Assembly: GCF_015690355.1 (NCBI RefSeq) | Contig: NZ_JADPRT010000017.1 | Location: 62,001 to 126,000, forward strand | Direction of reading: 5' to 3' | DNA length: 64,000 nt | DNA from: Streptacidiphilus fuscans | GTDB taxonomy: Bacteria > Actinomycetota > Actinomycetes > Streptomycetales > Streptomycetaceae | Shown: piece after piece, positions 34,542 to 44,055 of the stretch | Layout: each line of letters starts with the position of its first letter | How positions within the stretch are numbered: the first letter of the stretch is position 1 | Translations under genes and position numbers: made by a program | Notes under the pieces: generated by a model | The model's database searches: none | The model's input: the letters and a program-made list of their open reading frames with translations, nothing else | Told to the model about the DNA's origin: nothing

Positions 34542-37500
34542 TTGAGCGTTGTCCTGGTCAGTCGCACTCCGAGGCGCCCCGGCCCCGAGATGCCGGAAGG
34601 GGAGATCCAGCTCCAGGAGCCGCCGCCGCTCCCGGAACCCCAGAGCGCCATGTCGAGCATGATGCAGATGGCGCCGATGGCACTCGGCTCGCTCTCGATG
34701 GTCTTCATGTTCCTGCGCCCCGGCGGGTCCGGCGGCGCCATGTCGTGGGTGGCCATCGGCATGATGGGCCTGTCCGCGGTGGGCATGCTGGTGGTGTCGA
34801 TGCTGCGCGGCGCGGGTGACCGCAAGCGTCAGCTCAAGGCGGAGCGCCGCGACTACCTGCGCTACCTGTCGCAGATGCGCAAGCAGGTGCGGAAGACCAT
34901 CGCCAAGCAGCAGGAGGCGCAGGCCTGGCGCCACCCGGTCACCGACGAGCTCGCCGGGCTGGTGCGCACCACCCGGCTGTGGGAACGCCGCACCCAGCAC
35001 CCCGACTTCAGCGACGTCCGGATCGGCACCGGCCCGCAGCGGCTGGCCGCCAAGCTCGCACCGCTGGCCACCAAGCCCGTCGAGGACCTGGAGCCGCTGA
35101 CCGCGCACGCGCTGCGGCGCTTCATCCACGCCTACGGCACGCTGTCCGACCAGCCCATCGCCATCTACCTGCGCGGCTTCTCCCACCTCCTGATGCAGAC
35201 CGACGACGTGTACGCCGCCCGCGCGATGGTGCGGGCCATGGTCGCGCAGCTGTCGGTGTTCCACTCGCCCGAGGAGCTGCGGGTCGCGGTCGTCGCGGAC
35301 GACGAGCGGCGTGAGGAGTGGGAGTGGGCCAAGTGGCTGCCCCACGCGCTGCATCCGACCGACACGGACGGCGCGGGCGCGGTGCGTCTGGTGGCGGGCT
35401 CGGTGCTGGAGGTCGAGCAGCTGCTCGGCGAGGAGTTCGGCAGCCGCCCGCCCTACGAGGCCGACGCCGTCCCGAACCGTGAGGAGCCGTTCACCGTCCT
35501 GATCGTGGACGGTCCCGTCGTCCCGGCGACCAGCCGGGCCGCACTGACCGGCTACCGCAACGCGATCCTCGTCGACCTCAGCGGCGGGCTGGAGTTCAAG
35601 CACGCCAAGTACACGCTGCGGCTGCGCATCCAGGACGGCACGCTCTCCATGGTGACGGCGGACCGCAACCGCAAGGACCAGGACACCGAACTCGGCCGCC
35701 CCGACGGCATGTCGCTCGCGGCGGTCAGCCGGCTGGCGGTGCTGATGGCCCCCTACCGGATCGGCGACTCGGCCGACACCAGCGAGCCGCTGGAGACCGA
35801 CTTCGACCTGACCGCCCTGCTCGGCATCCCGGACCTCTACGAGCACGACGTCGCCGCGCACTGGGCCAAGCGCACGCTGGCGACCAAGCTGCGGATCCCG
35901 ATCGGCCTGCGCGCCGACGGCCAGCCGGTCGACCTGGACATCAAGGAGTCGGCGCAGGGCGGCATGGGCCCGCACGGGATGCTGATCGGCGCGACCGGCT
36001 CCGGCAAGTCGGAGCTGCTGCGCACCCTGGTGCTGGCGCTGGCGCTGACCCACTCCTCCGAGATGCTCAACTTCGTCCTGGTCGACTTCAAGGGCGGTGC
36101 CACCTTCCTCGGCCTGGACGGGCTGCCGCACACCTCCGCCGTCATCACCAACCTGGCCGACGAGGCGCACCTGGTCGACCGGATGCGCGACTCGCTGCAC
36201 GGCGAGATGGTCCGCCGTCAGGAGCTGCTGCGCGCGGCGGGCAACTACTCCTCGCTGCTGGAGTACGAGACCGCGCGCCTCGCCGGCGCTCCACTCGACC
36301 CGATGCCGAGCCTCTTCGTGGTGGTCGACGAGTTCTCCGAACTGCTGGCCGCGCACCGCGACTTCATGGAGCTGTTCGTGATGATCGGCCGCCTCGGCCG
36401 ATCGCTCGGTGTGCACCTGCTGCTGGCCTCGCAGCGCCTGGACGAGGGCCGGATGACCGCGCTCGAGTCCCACCTCTCCTACCGGATCGGTCTGCGCACC
36501 TTCTCCGCCATGGAGAGCCGCGGCGTGCTCGGCGTCCCCGACGCCTACCACCTGCCCTCGCAGCCCGGCAACGGCTTCCTGCGCAGCGACATCTCCACGC
36601 TCAGCCGGTTCAAGGCCGCCTACGTCTCCGGCACCTACCAGCTCAAGCGCAAGGCCGCCCGACAGGCCGTGGTGGCCGGTCAGGTCGTGCGCTACGGGAC
36701 CGACTACGTGACCCCGCGCACCCTGCCCGCCGAGCTGCCGGAGGAGACCCCGGCCGCGACCGAGACGCGTTCGCTGCTGGAACTCGCCGCCGAGAAGCTC
36801 TACGACGCCGGTCCGCCCGCGCACCGCGTCTGGCTCCCCCCGCTGGACGTGCCGCCGACCCTGGACGAGCTGCTCCCGCCGCTCACCCCGCACCCGCAGT
36901 ACGGGCTCACCGTCGACAGCCCGAGCGAGCGCGGCACGCTCCGCGTCCCGGTGGGCGTCATCGACCGGCCGTTCCAGCAGCAGCGTGAGGTGATGTACGC
37001 GGACATGTCCGGCGCGGGCGGCCACGTCGGCATCGCCGGCGCTCCGCAGAGCGGCAAGAGCAACGTGCTGCGCACCCTGATCACCGGCCTGGCGCTCACC
37101 CACACCGCGGCCGAAGTGCAGTTCTACTGCCTCGACTTCGGCGGCGGCACCATGTCCGCGCTGCGCGGCCTGCCGCACATCGCGGGCATCACCGGCCGCC
37201 ACGACCCCGAGCGGGTGGTGCGCACCATCGCCGAGGTCAACAGCATCATCACCCGGCGCGAGCGCTCCTTCGCCGAGCGCGGCATCGACTCGATCACCGC
37301 GTTCCGCAAGCTCAAGGCCGCGGGCGAGCTCCCGGACGAACCCAACGGCGACGTCTTCCTGGTGATCGACGGCTGGAACACGGTCCGCCAGGAGTTCCCC
37401 GACCTGGTCCCGGTCCTGGCGCTGATCTCGCAGCGCGGCCTCAACTACGGCGTCCACCTGATGATCGCCACCAGCCGCTGGGGCGAGCTCTCCGGCGCGC

Positions 37501-38495
37501 TGCGCGACCAGTTGCAGACCCGGTTCGAGCTGCGCCTGGGCGACGCGGTGGACTCGCAGATCAACATGCGCGCCGCCCAGCAGGTTCCCAAGTTCCCCGG
37601 ACGCGGCCTGACGGACGACAAGATGCACTTCCTGACCGCGCTCCCCCGGATGGACGGCTCCGGCACCACCGACGACCTGGGCGAGGGCATCGCCGACCTG
37701 GTAGACGCCGTGTCCGACCACTGGCAGGGCCCGCGCGCGCCGCAGGTCCGGATGCTCCCGATCTCGCTGGACGCGGCGGACCTGCCGGCCCCGCGTGGCG
37801 CCCTGCAGATCGCGCTGGGTCTGGAGGACCAGGAGATCTCGCCGCTCTGGCACAACTTCGAGACCGACCCGCACCTGATGGTGGTCGGCGACACCGAGTC
37901 CGGCAAGAGCAACCTGATGAAGCTGGTGGCCAAGTCGATCATGGCCGCCTACACGCCCGCCGAAGCCCGGATCATGCTGGTCGACTTCCGCCGCGAGCTC
38001 TACGAGACCGTGCCGGAGTCCTACCGCCTGGGCTACGCGGTCTCGGTGGACAACGTCCGGCAGATCGTCGACGGCGCGGCGCGGGCCATGGTGAACCGCG
38101 TCCCCTCCGCCGACATCACCCCGGCGCAGCTCAAGAAGCGCGACTGGTGGCAGGGCCCGGAGCTGTTCGTGCTGGTCGACGACTACGACCTGATCAGCGC
38201 CGGGACGGGCGGCCATCCCTTCGCCCCGATCCTGGAGTACCTGGCCCAGGGCACCGAGATCGGCCTCCACCTGGTCGTCGCGCGCGGCGCGAACGGCGTG
38301 GCCCGGGGGCTCAACGACCCGCTGCTGCGGAAGATCCAGGAGGTCAACTCCCCGGCGGTGCTGCTCTCCTGCCCGCCGTCAGAGGGCGTCTTCTTCGGCG
38401 GCGTGAAGCCGCGTCAGCTCGTCCCGGGACGCGCCTTCTACATCACCCGGCGCCGCACGGTCCAGGTGCAGACCGGGCAGCTCGACGTGAACTGA
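34542..38495 (+). CDS. eccC: Type VII secretion ATPase EccC
   Basis: About 1,317 residues in one chain (EccCa and EccCb fused). Two membrane helices near residues 45-95 are followed by a DUF domain and three FtsK/SpoIIIE ATPase modules. Their P-loops are GATGSGKS (Lys489), GAPQSGKS (Lys839) and GDTESGKS (Lys1122). The first module has Walker B FVLVDFKGG and VVVDEFSE. I prefer the TTG at 34542: GGAGGAG ends 6 bases before it, and the product then starts with SVVLVSRTPRRPGPEMPEGE, as EccC homologues do. A GTG at 34500 is the alternative. It is the motor that recognises substrates. Confidence 0.95.
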   Translation: MSVVLVSRTPRRPGPEMPEGEIQLQEPPPLPEPQSAMSSMMQMAPMALGSLSMVFMFLRPGGSGGAMSWVAIGMMGLSAVGMLVVSMLRGAGDRKRQLKAERRDYLRYLSQMRKQVRKTIAKQQEAQAWRHPVTDELAGLVRTTRLWERRTQHPDFSDVRIGTGPQRLAAKLAPLATKPVEDLEPLTAHALRRFIHAYGTLSDQPIAIYLRGFSHLLMQTDDVYAARAMVRAMVAQLSVFHSPEELRVAVVADDERREEWEWAKWLPHALHPTDTDGAGAVRLVAGSVLEVEQLLGEEFGSRPPYEADAVPNREEPFTVLIVDGPVVPATSRAALTGYRNAILVDLSGGLEFKHAKYTLRLRIQDGTLSMVTADRNRKDQDTELGRPDGMSLAAVSRLAVLMAPYRIGDSADTSEPLETDFDLTALLGIPDLYEHDVAAHWAKRTLATKLRIPIGLRADGQPVDLDIKESAQGGMGPHGMLIGATGSGKSELLRTLVLALALTHSSEMLNFVLVDFKGGATFLGLDGLPHTSAVITNLADEAHLVDRMRDSLHGEMVRRQELLRAAGNYSSLLEYETARLAGAPLDPMPSLFVVVDEFSELLAAHRDFMELFVMIGRLGRSLGVHLLLASQRLDEGRMTALESHLSYRIGLRTFSAMESRGVLGVPDAYHLPSQPGNGFLRSDISTLSRFKAAYVSGTYQLKRKAARQAVVAGQVVRYGTDYVTPRTLPAELPEETPAATETRSLLELAAEKLYDAGPPAHRVWLPPLDVPPTLDELLPPLTPHPQYGLTVDSPSERGTLRVPVGVIDRPFQQQREVMYADMSGAGGHVGIAGAPQSGKSNVLRTLITGLALTHTAAEVQFYCLDFGGGTMSALRGLPHIAGITGRHDPERVVRTIAEVNSIITRRERSFAERGIDSITAFRKLKAAGELPDEPNGDVFLVIDGWNTVRQEFPDLVPVLALISQRGLNYGVHLMIATSRWGELSGALRDQLQTRFELRLGDAVDSQINMRAAQQVPKFPGRGLTDDKMHFLTALPRMDGSGTTDDLGEGIADLVDAVSDHWQGPRAPQVRMLPISLDAADLPAPRGALQIALGLEDQEISPLWHNFETDPHLMVVGDTESGKSNLMKLVAKSIMAAYTPAEARIMLVDFRRELYETVPESYRLGYAVSVDNVRQIVDGAARAMVNRVPSADITPAQLKKRDWWQGPELFVLVDDYDLISAGTGGHPFAPILEYLAQGTEIGLHLVVARGANGVARGLNDPLLRKIQEVNSPAVLLSCPPSEGVFFGGVKPRQLVPGRAFYITRRRTVQVQTGQLDVN

Positions 38496-38538
38496 CGAGC
38501 ACTCACCGCTGACGTACACACAGGCACGTACACACCGC

Positions 38539-38566
38539 CACGCACGCACAGGCACGCACGCACAGG
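38539..38566. repeat. Two perfect 14-bp direct repeats after eccC
   Basis: CACGCACGCACAGG occurs twice head to tail inside an 80-base CA-rich gap between eccC and the next gene. The flanking bases continue the alternating purine/pyrimidine character. No coding frame is convincing here. Confidence 0.7.
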
Positions 38567-38596
38567 CTCGCACTCATGCACAGGCAGGAGGACACG

Positions 38597-41107
38597 ATGA
38601 ACGGCACCCTCACGAGCACACCGCGGGGCCAGGAGCCGATCCTGGGCGCGCCGACTCCGGCGCCGGTCACGGGAATCCTGCATCCGGTCGGGCCGCACCT
38701 GGTCCTCGCCCCGCCCGGGGCCGAGGACGCGCGGCTGTGGTCGGCGCTCGGCAGGCTGCCCGCCGTGGCGGACGCGCTGACGTTGCTGGTGGCCACGCCC
38801 AACGCGGCTCCGGCGCTCCGGCAGCAACTCCCGGCGCTCGCCCGGACGGCGGCCGAGCGCGGGGCGACCACCGTCGTCCTCGCGGCCTCCGGGCTCGCCT
38901 CCGCCGCGCCGGGCGTACAGCGTCCCGCCGAGCAGATCGCCGCCATGACCGGGCTGACAGTCGTCGCCCCGGACGGGACGGTCTCCCTGGAACCCGACGG
39001 CATGCTTGTCGTCGTCGGCGAGGACGCGTCGTGGTGGCGGTGCACGGCGGAAGCCGAGGCCGAGCGCCTCGGCGTCACCTGGCCCGCCTGGCCCGCCTGG
39101 CCCCCGCAGCGGGCGGCCGAGGGTTTCGCCCTCGACCTGCTGCGCGGGGCGGCGTGGGTGCGCTCGGCCACGAGCGAGCAGGACGGCCTGCTGCGCGAGC
39201 GGCTCGACGCGCTGCTCCTGAACAGCGGGCCCGTCGACGACCTCGCGGTCCTGGTCGTCGGCTCGCCGTCACAACCGACGCTTCCGGTCGACCAGTTGGC
39301 CGCCGCGCTGCGGAGCTGCGCACCGGACGCGAGCTCGGCCTGCCTCAGCGCGCCGTGGGCGACGCCGGTCGAGCTGGCCGAGCTGGCGCTCGGTCTCGCC
39401 GTGGAGCTCGGGGGTGACGTCCGCGCGGCAGTGGGCTTCGCAAGGGACATCACGCACGCCACCCCCTCCGTGCTGCTCGACGGCGAGTGCCTGCCGACCT
39501 GGGAGCCGTTCCTCACCGAGCTCGCCGCGTCGTCGCGGCGGCTCCGCGTCGTCCCGTCCGCGTGGCGCGCGGCGGGCGGCGCCTGGCGGCCGGTCACGGC
39601 CGCGGTGTTCCGGCACCCGGCCGCGCCCGGCTGGGTGCTGGAGGCGATACCGGCGGGCCTCTGGCTCCGCGCGGAGGGCTGCCCCGCCGACTGCGCTCCC
39701 CGCCGGATGCGGCCCGACCCTCGGCATCCGCTCCTCGTCGTCGGCGACCCCGACCACCTTGCGCCGACGTTCCTGTGGGAGTGCCTCGGCGAGCTGCTCG
39801 ACGGCCTGCCGCTTTCCGGCGAGGCACGCCTGGCGCTGCTGGCGAACCACGAGTTGAGCACGGCCGACGCCGCGCTCGCGCGCTCCGCGGCCCGCTCCCA
39901 CCGACTCGGCTGGGTCACGCCCGAGGGCGAGGTGGAGGTCGAGCGCGATCGCGAGGTCGAGGTCGAGGTGGAGGTGGAGGTGGAGCCCGAGCCGATCGTG
40001 TTCGCCGGGCCGCCTGCGCCCTCGCTGCCGGCCGAACCTGACGAGCATTCCGAGGCGGCCGAACCGCTGGAGCCCGTGGAAGCGGCTACGCCCGTGGCAA
40101 CGGTGGCCGTCGTCGAACCGCCCGTGCGCGTCTCCACGACGGCTGCCGCGCCCGTACCTTCGGAGCCCGTACGGTCCGAACCCGTACCCTCCGAGCCGTT
40201 GGTCGCCGAACCGGTGGTCGCCGAGCGGGACCTGTCCGTCCGCCCCGAGCCCGCCGAGCCGGAAGCCGCCGCGCGCCCCGAGCCCGCCGCGCGCCCCGAA
40301 CCCCCCGCGTCCCCCCGGGCGTTCACCCGCGCGGACGCCGCCGCGACCCCGGGAGCCAGCTCTGCCGAGGACCGTGAGCGGTTCAAGGCGCTGCTCGGAC
40401 CGGCGTTCGTGCGGCAGGCCAACAAGGCGGACCAGATCGCCACCCGGCTGCCCGCGCTGCGGTCCACTCCGGCCGACGACATCAAGGCGGACCTGGTCGC
40501 GGTGCTGCTCCACCAGGCCGACACCGGCGTTCCCGCGCCGCGCGCGGACGTCGTCGCGGCGGCCCGCAACGGCGCGCCCGGCCCGCTGACACCGTTCCTC
40601 TCCTGCCTGGGCTCAGGGCTGCGCCGGCTGCCGAGCCATCACGGCGCCGTACTGCTCGGTGCGTTGGCGAGCGACAGCGACGTCCAGCACTACACCGAGG
40701 GCGCGGTCCTGGTCGAACCCGCCCCCGTCACCGCGCTCCCGGCGTACGACGTCGACCTGGGCGCGCTGGTCGAGTTCGCCGTCTGGTCGACCACGGGCCG
40801 CAGGACCGCCCTCTTCGCCGCTCCCGGCGAGGACGCCTGCGTCGTCTTCCCGCCCGGCAGCCGGTTCCAGGTGCTCTCCGTCCAGCCAGGCACCCAACCG
40901 GGCACCGAGCCCGGCACGCCCCACCGGATCCTGCTGCGCGAGGTCGGACCGGTCGACGAGGAGCCCAACCCGGAGCGGGAGCGCGCCGTCGCGCAGCGCC
41001 TGCGGTCCTGGCTGGAGCGTCGCGACGGGGTGGCCGCCCACGAGCGCCGGAGCATGGACCGCCCGGAACGCTTCCACCTCACGCCCGGCCTGGCGCTGCG
41101 CGCCTGA
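38597..41107 (+). CDS. 836-residue EccC-neighbour protein with possible degenerate ART fold
   Basis: ATG at 38597 with AGGAGGA upstream. The N-terminal ~430 residues are alpha/beta (LVLAPPGAEDARLWSALGRL, TTVVLAASGLA, GLTVVAPDGTVSLEPDGML) and recall the 'lonely Cys' modules without the Cys. A Glu/Val/Pro-rich linker (~450-590, with EVEVEVEVEPEP) follows. The C-terminal ~210 residues contain SDSDVQHYTEGAVLVEPAPV and VVFPPGSRFQVLSVQ, which resemble the strands of ADP-ribosyltransferase folds. The expected Arg and Glu catalytic positions are not clear, so it may be inactive. It lies just after eccC; a type VII accessory or surface role is inferred. Confidence 0.7.
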   Translation: MNGTLTSTPRGQEPILGAPTPAPVTGILHPVGPHLVLAPPGAEDARLWSALGRLPAVADALTLLVATPNAAPALRQQLPALARTAAERGATTVVLAASGLASAAPGVQRPAEQIAAMTGLTVVAPDGTVSLEPDGMLVVVGEDASWWRCTAEAEAERLGVTWPAWPAWPPQRAAEGFALDLLRGAAWVRSATSEQDGLLRERLDALLLNSGPVDDLAVLVVGSPSQPTLPVDQLAAALRSCAPDASSACLSAPWATPVELAELALGLAVELGGDVRAAVGFARDITHATPSVLLDGECLPTWEPFLTELAASSRRLRVVPSAWRAAGGAWRPVTAAVFRHPAAPGWVLEAIPAGLWLRAEGCPADCAPRRMRPDPRHPLLVVGDPDHLAPTFLWECLGELLDGLPLSGEARLALLANHELSTADAALARSAARSHRLGWVTPEGEVEVERDREVEVEVEVEVEPEPIVFAGPPAPSLPAEPDEHSEAAEPLEPVEAATPVATVAVVEPPVRVSTTAAAPVPSEPVRSEPVPSEPLVAEPVVAERDLSVRPEPAEPEAAARPEPAARPEPPASPRAFTRADAAATPGASSAEDRERFKALLGPAFVRQANKADQIATRLPALRSTPADDIKADLVAVLLHQADTGVPAPRADVVAAARNGAPGPLTPFLSCLGSGLRRLPSHHGAVLLGALASDSDVQHYTEGAVLVEPAPVTALPAYDVDLGALVEFAVWSTTGRRTALFAAPGEDACVVFPPGSRFQVLSVQPGTQPGTEPGTPHRILLREVGPVDEEPNPERERAVAQRLRSWLERRDGVAAHERRSMDRPERFHLTPGLALRA

Positions 41108-41163
41108 CTGCCGACCGCCGACCGCCGACCACCGCCGCGCGCTCGAGACGCTGCGATCCTCCG

Positions 41164-41862
41164 TCAGCGCACGATCGACGACAGCGTGTGCAGCAGACCG
41201 GTCGCCTCCGTGATCTGCCAGGTGCGGGTGAACTCCCGGCCCTCGCACGTGGTGTCCGCCACGGACAGCAGCTCGAACATGCTGCCCCGCAGCTCCGGCC
41301 CGGGGCAGGTGGAGATCCGGTGCGGAAGCGTGGACTCGGTGACGAGCCAGCGGCCGGCGTCGATGCGCCCGAGCGAGATCTCGCAGTCGAGCAGGGCCAC
41401 CGCCTCCGCCGTGGTGGCGGCGCAGCGGACCTGTTCCACCAGCGGCGCGCCCGCGTCCAGCGCCACCGCGCGGTCGCGCGCGTAGGCGAACCAGGAGCCG
41501 GACCTGATCAGCATGCCCCGGCGTCCGGTTGCGGGTTCCACCAGCGCCGCCGCGGCGGACGCGTCGGACGCGCCCTCGACCCGCGACCACGGTGACGTGC
41601 CGCCAGCCACCTCAACTTCATCAAGCGCGCCAACTGCCATGCTGTTGAAGTCGATCCGCGTCCGCGCCGAGGCCGCGACACCGCGCTGACGGGCGAGCGC
41701 GAGCAGGTGGTCGCGGTCGAGGCAGCTCAGTGGCGTGTCCCAGGTGGGGACGATGCCGTGGGGTCTGCTCAGGACGGAGAAGAACTGCGCGACATGGACG
41801 CCGACGACGCGCGCCCGGTCCGCACGCTCGCGCCGCCACACCCCGCCCCCTGGTACCTGCAT
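41164..41862 (-). CDS. 232-residue hypothetical protein in the type VII locus
   Basis: Starts MQVPGGGVWRRERADRARVV with GAGGGGGAC before the ATG. The middle has RIDFNSMAVGALDEVEVAGG, and the C-terminal half is beta-rich (RRGMLIRSGSWFAYARDRAV, GRWLVTESTLPHRISTCPGP). The beta-strand content suggests a compact, possibly EspG-like cytosolic protein, but I could not match its motifs to EspG. It converges on the 836-residue gene. Function unknown. Confidence 0.65.
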   Translation of the reverse strand: MQVPGGGVWRRERADRARVVGVHVAQFFSVLSRPHGIVPTWDTPLSCLDRDHLLALARQRGVAASARTRIDFNSMAVGALDEVEVAGGTSPWSRVEGASDASAAAALVEPATGRRGMLIRSGSWFAYARDRAVALDAGAPLVEQVRCAATTAEAVALLDCEISLGRIDAGRWLVTESTLPHRISTCPGPELRGSMFELLSVADTTCEGREFTRTWQITEATGLLHTLSSIVR

Positions 41863-42082
41863 CCGTCCCCCTCGGACAACTCGCACACATAGCACAGAGT
41901 CTGACAATTCACCCGAGCCGCTCGGACGACCAGCTCACGGTGCTCCACGGATCGCCACCCCGATCGCGTTCACCCTGAGTTAATGTCCTTTACTAGAACT
42001 TGGGAAACCACGGGCCGCCAGGGCCGTCCGCATCGATCCGGGCACTCGTCGTCAGCGGCTTCGCCCCGTACACTCCGGCTCC

Positions 42083-42979
42083 ATGCTGCAAGTTCTGGCC
42101 GTCGAGGACGAGGCGCCACTGCTGGAGGAGCTCCTCTACCTGCTGCGCGCGGACACGCGCATCGCGCGGGCCGACGGCGTGTCCAACGCCACCGACGCGC
42201 TGCGCCGGATCAGCGCGGCCGTGGAGGCCGCCCCCGACAGCGACGACCGGGTGGACGTGGTCTTCCTGGACATCAACATGCCGGGCCTGACCGGCCTGGA
42301 CGTCGCGCGCCTGCTCGCCGGGTTCGCCGCGCCGCCGTTGGTCGTCTTCGTCACCGCCCACGAGGGCTTCGCCGTCCAGGCCTTCGATCTCAAGGCCGTG
42401 GACTACGTGCTCAAGCCGGTCCGCCGGGAGCGGCTGACCGAGGCGATCCGCCGCGCCTGCGAGCGGCTGGATGCCGGACGCGCGACCCAACCCGCTGCTC
42501 CCGCGGCGCTCGCCGCCGTTCCGGCGAGCATGGCCCAACCGCCCGTCGCCAGCCAACCGCCCGTCGCCGCCCAGCCGCCCCTTGCGGCCTGGCCGGCCCG
42601 GCAGAACCGGGAGGTCGTCGAGGCGCCCAGGGCCCAGATCTCGACCCCGGACCAACTGCCCATCGAGCTGGGCGGAGTGACCCGGTTCGTCCCGATCGAC
42701 GAGATCACCTACGTCGAGGCCCAGGGCGACTACGCCCGGGTGCACACGGCCACCGGCAGCCATCTGGTGCGCATCCCGCTGACCACGCTGGAGGAGCGCT
42801 GGAGCGACCGCGGCTTCATCCGGATCCACCGCAGTCACCTGGTGGCGTGGAAGCGCATCGACGAGATGCGTCTCGACGGCACCGCGCTCAAGGTGCGCAT
42901 CGGCGACGTGATCCTGGCGGTGAGCCGTCGCCACTCCCGCGAGCTCCGCGAGCTGCTGGTGAAGCGCACCAAGCGCTGA
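42083..42979 (+). CDS. LytTR-type response regulator
   Basis: 298 residues. The receiver domain (1-125) begins MLQVLAVEDEAPLLEELLYL; the phosphoacceptor Asp is in VVFLDINMPGLTGLDVARLL; the Thr and Lys signatures are FVTAHE and VLKPVRRERL. An Ala/Pro linker with AQPPVASQPPVAAQPP repeats follows. The LytTR DNA-binding domain has PIDEITYVEAQGDYARVHT and IRIHRSHLV. It should be phosphorylated by the LytS-type kinase at 45798-47021 and control the symporter between them. Confidence 0.92.
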   Translation: MLQVLAVEDEAPLLEELLYLLRADTRIARADGVSNATDALRRISAAVEAAPDSDDRVDVVFLDINMPGLTGLDVARLLAGFAAPPLVVFVTAHEGFAVQAFDLKAVDYVLKPVRRERLTEAIRRACERLDAGRATQPAAPAALAAVPASMAQPPVASQPPVAAQPPLAAWPARQNREVVEAPRAQISTPDQLPIELGGVTRFVPIDEITYVEAQGDYARVHTATGSHLVRIPLTTLEERWSDRGFIRIHRSHLVAWKRIDEMRLDGTALKVRIGDVILAVSRRHSRELRELLVKRTKR

Positions 42980-43193
42980 CGGGGAACGGTGCTTCGCCGA
43001 CGAACCCGTTCGGCGAACCGTTCGGCGTGCGCCAGTTGCCATTCGGCGCACGTTTACCACCATTCACGGACCCGGCCGTGCCCGAGGCACGACGGGCCGC
43101 CGTCCGCAGGGCTAGCGTGGTCCCACCCGCTGAGCGGGCTCAGGACAGCGGCACGCTCCGACCGCGCTGATCGGAGCATGGGCGGAGTCACCC

Positions 43194-43517
43194 GTGGGCG
43201 GAGTAGACGAACTGGTGGGCGAGCTCCTCGGGATCCCCACCCTCGACCCGCGCGACCCCGCGGAACTGACGGCGCTGCTGGCCCGGCTGCGCTCCGCCGC
43301 CGCCCGCTGGTCCGACGTGCTGGGCGACGTCTGCGAGGCGACGCGCACCCTCGCCGAACCCGGCAGCGCCGCAGCCCTGGAGATCGCCTTCCGGCGCGCC
43401 GAGCAGTCCTACGTGGAGCTGGAGATCGCCCACGGAGCGGCCCTCGAACGACTCCCCCTGCACAAACTCCCCTCACACAGAGGGCGTGACGGCTCTGGTC
43501 GTGGCCCCGTCAGCTGA
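43194..43517 (+). CDS. 107-residue helical hypothetical protein
   Basis: GTG start with GGAG upstream; begins MGGVDELVGELLGIPTLDPR. Leu/Ala-rich helices without membrane segments, ending in a basic Gly/Arg tail. No family recognised. It lies between the response regulator and the transporter genes, on the same strand. Confidence 0.5.
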   Translation: MGGVDELVGELLGIPTLDPRDPAELTALLARLRSAAARWSDVLGDVCEATRTLAEPGSAAALEIAFRRAEQSYVELEIAHGAALERLPLHKLPSHRGRDGSGRGPVS

Positions 43518-43575
43518 GTAAACTCCCTTTACCAGGAGCGAGGAACACACCGTTCCACACCGGGAAGGGGCTGCC

Positions 43576-43989
43576 ATGACGCCGGAACCGGCCCCGCGCC
43601 CGGACCGTGCGGCGATGTCCGACCCGGCGTCGGCCCGGGTCGTCGTGACGCGTTCCTCGCATCGGCCGGAGCAGCAGCGCGGACGTGCTCCCCGCGTCGA
43701 GATCGACGACCAGACGACCCTGGGCAGCAGCTACCTGAGTTCGCTGATCCGCACGCAGATCCGCACGGCCCTGGTGGTGCTGATCCTGCTCGCGGTCCCG
43801 TCCGCGATCCTGCCGCTGGTGCTGGCGCACCTGCCCAAGGGCACCGGCGGGTGGGGCTCCCAGGCCGCGGTGGGCTGGCTGACGCTCGGGGTGGCGGCCT
43901 ACCCCTTGCTGGTCGCCCTCGGCTGGTGGTACGTCCGTCAGGTCGACGAGAACGAGCGCGCCTTCGCGCGACTGGTCGACACCGACTGA
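43576..43989 (+). CDS. Small two-helix membrane subunit of a solute symporter
   Basis: 137 residues. A polar N-terminus of about 60 residues is followed by two membrane helices (ALVVLILLAVPSAILPLVLA; AVGWLTLGVAAYPLLVALGW) and a short charged tail, WYVRQVDENERAFARLV. This is the layout of the small proteins (DUF485/DUF4212-like) that accompany SSS-family symporters. It lies 66 bases before the symporter and probably forms a complex with it. Confidence 0.75.
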   Translation: MTPEPAPRPDRAAMSDPASARVVVTRSSHRPEQQRGRAPRVEIDDQTTLGSSYLSSLIRTQIRTALVVLILLAVPSAILPLVLAHLPKGTGGWGSQAAVGWLTLGVAAYPLLVALGWWYVRQVDENERAFARLVDTD

Positions 43990-44055
43990 GCACCGCCACC
44001 ACCCTCTCCGGAGCCCCCCAAGGCTCCTGTTCGCACCTCGCCCTGGGAGACCCCG

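Noticed and set aside
34419..38270. A 1,283-codon open frame antisense to eccC
   Set aside because: The sense strand encodes three ATPase modules with P-loops; the antisense product has no motif and is Arg/Gln-rich, as shadows usually are.
38496..38590. CA-rich gap after eccC considered as a promoter or small gene
   Set aside because: Only repeats and a ribosome-binding site are visible; no promoter boxes or coding frame stand out.
42980..43193. Search for a gene between the response regulator and the 107-residue protein
   Set aside because: Short frames here have no ribosome-binding site or natural composition; repeated TTCGGCG bases only suggest mild repetition.
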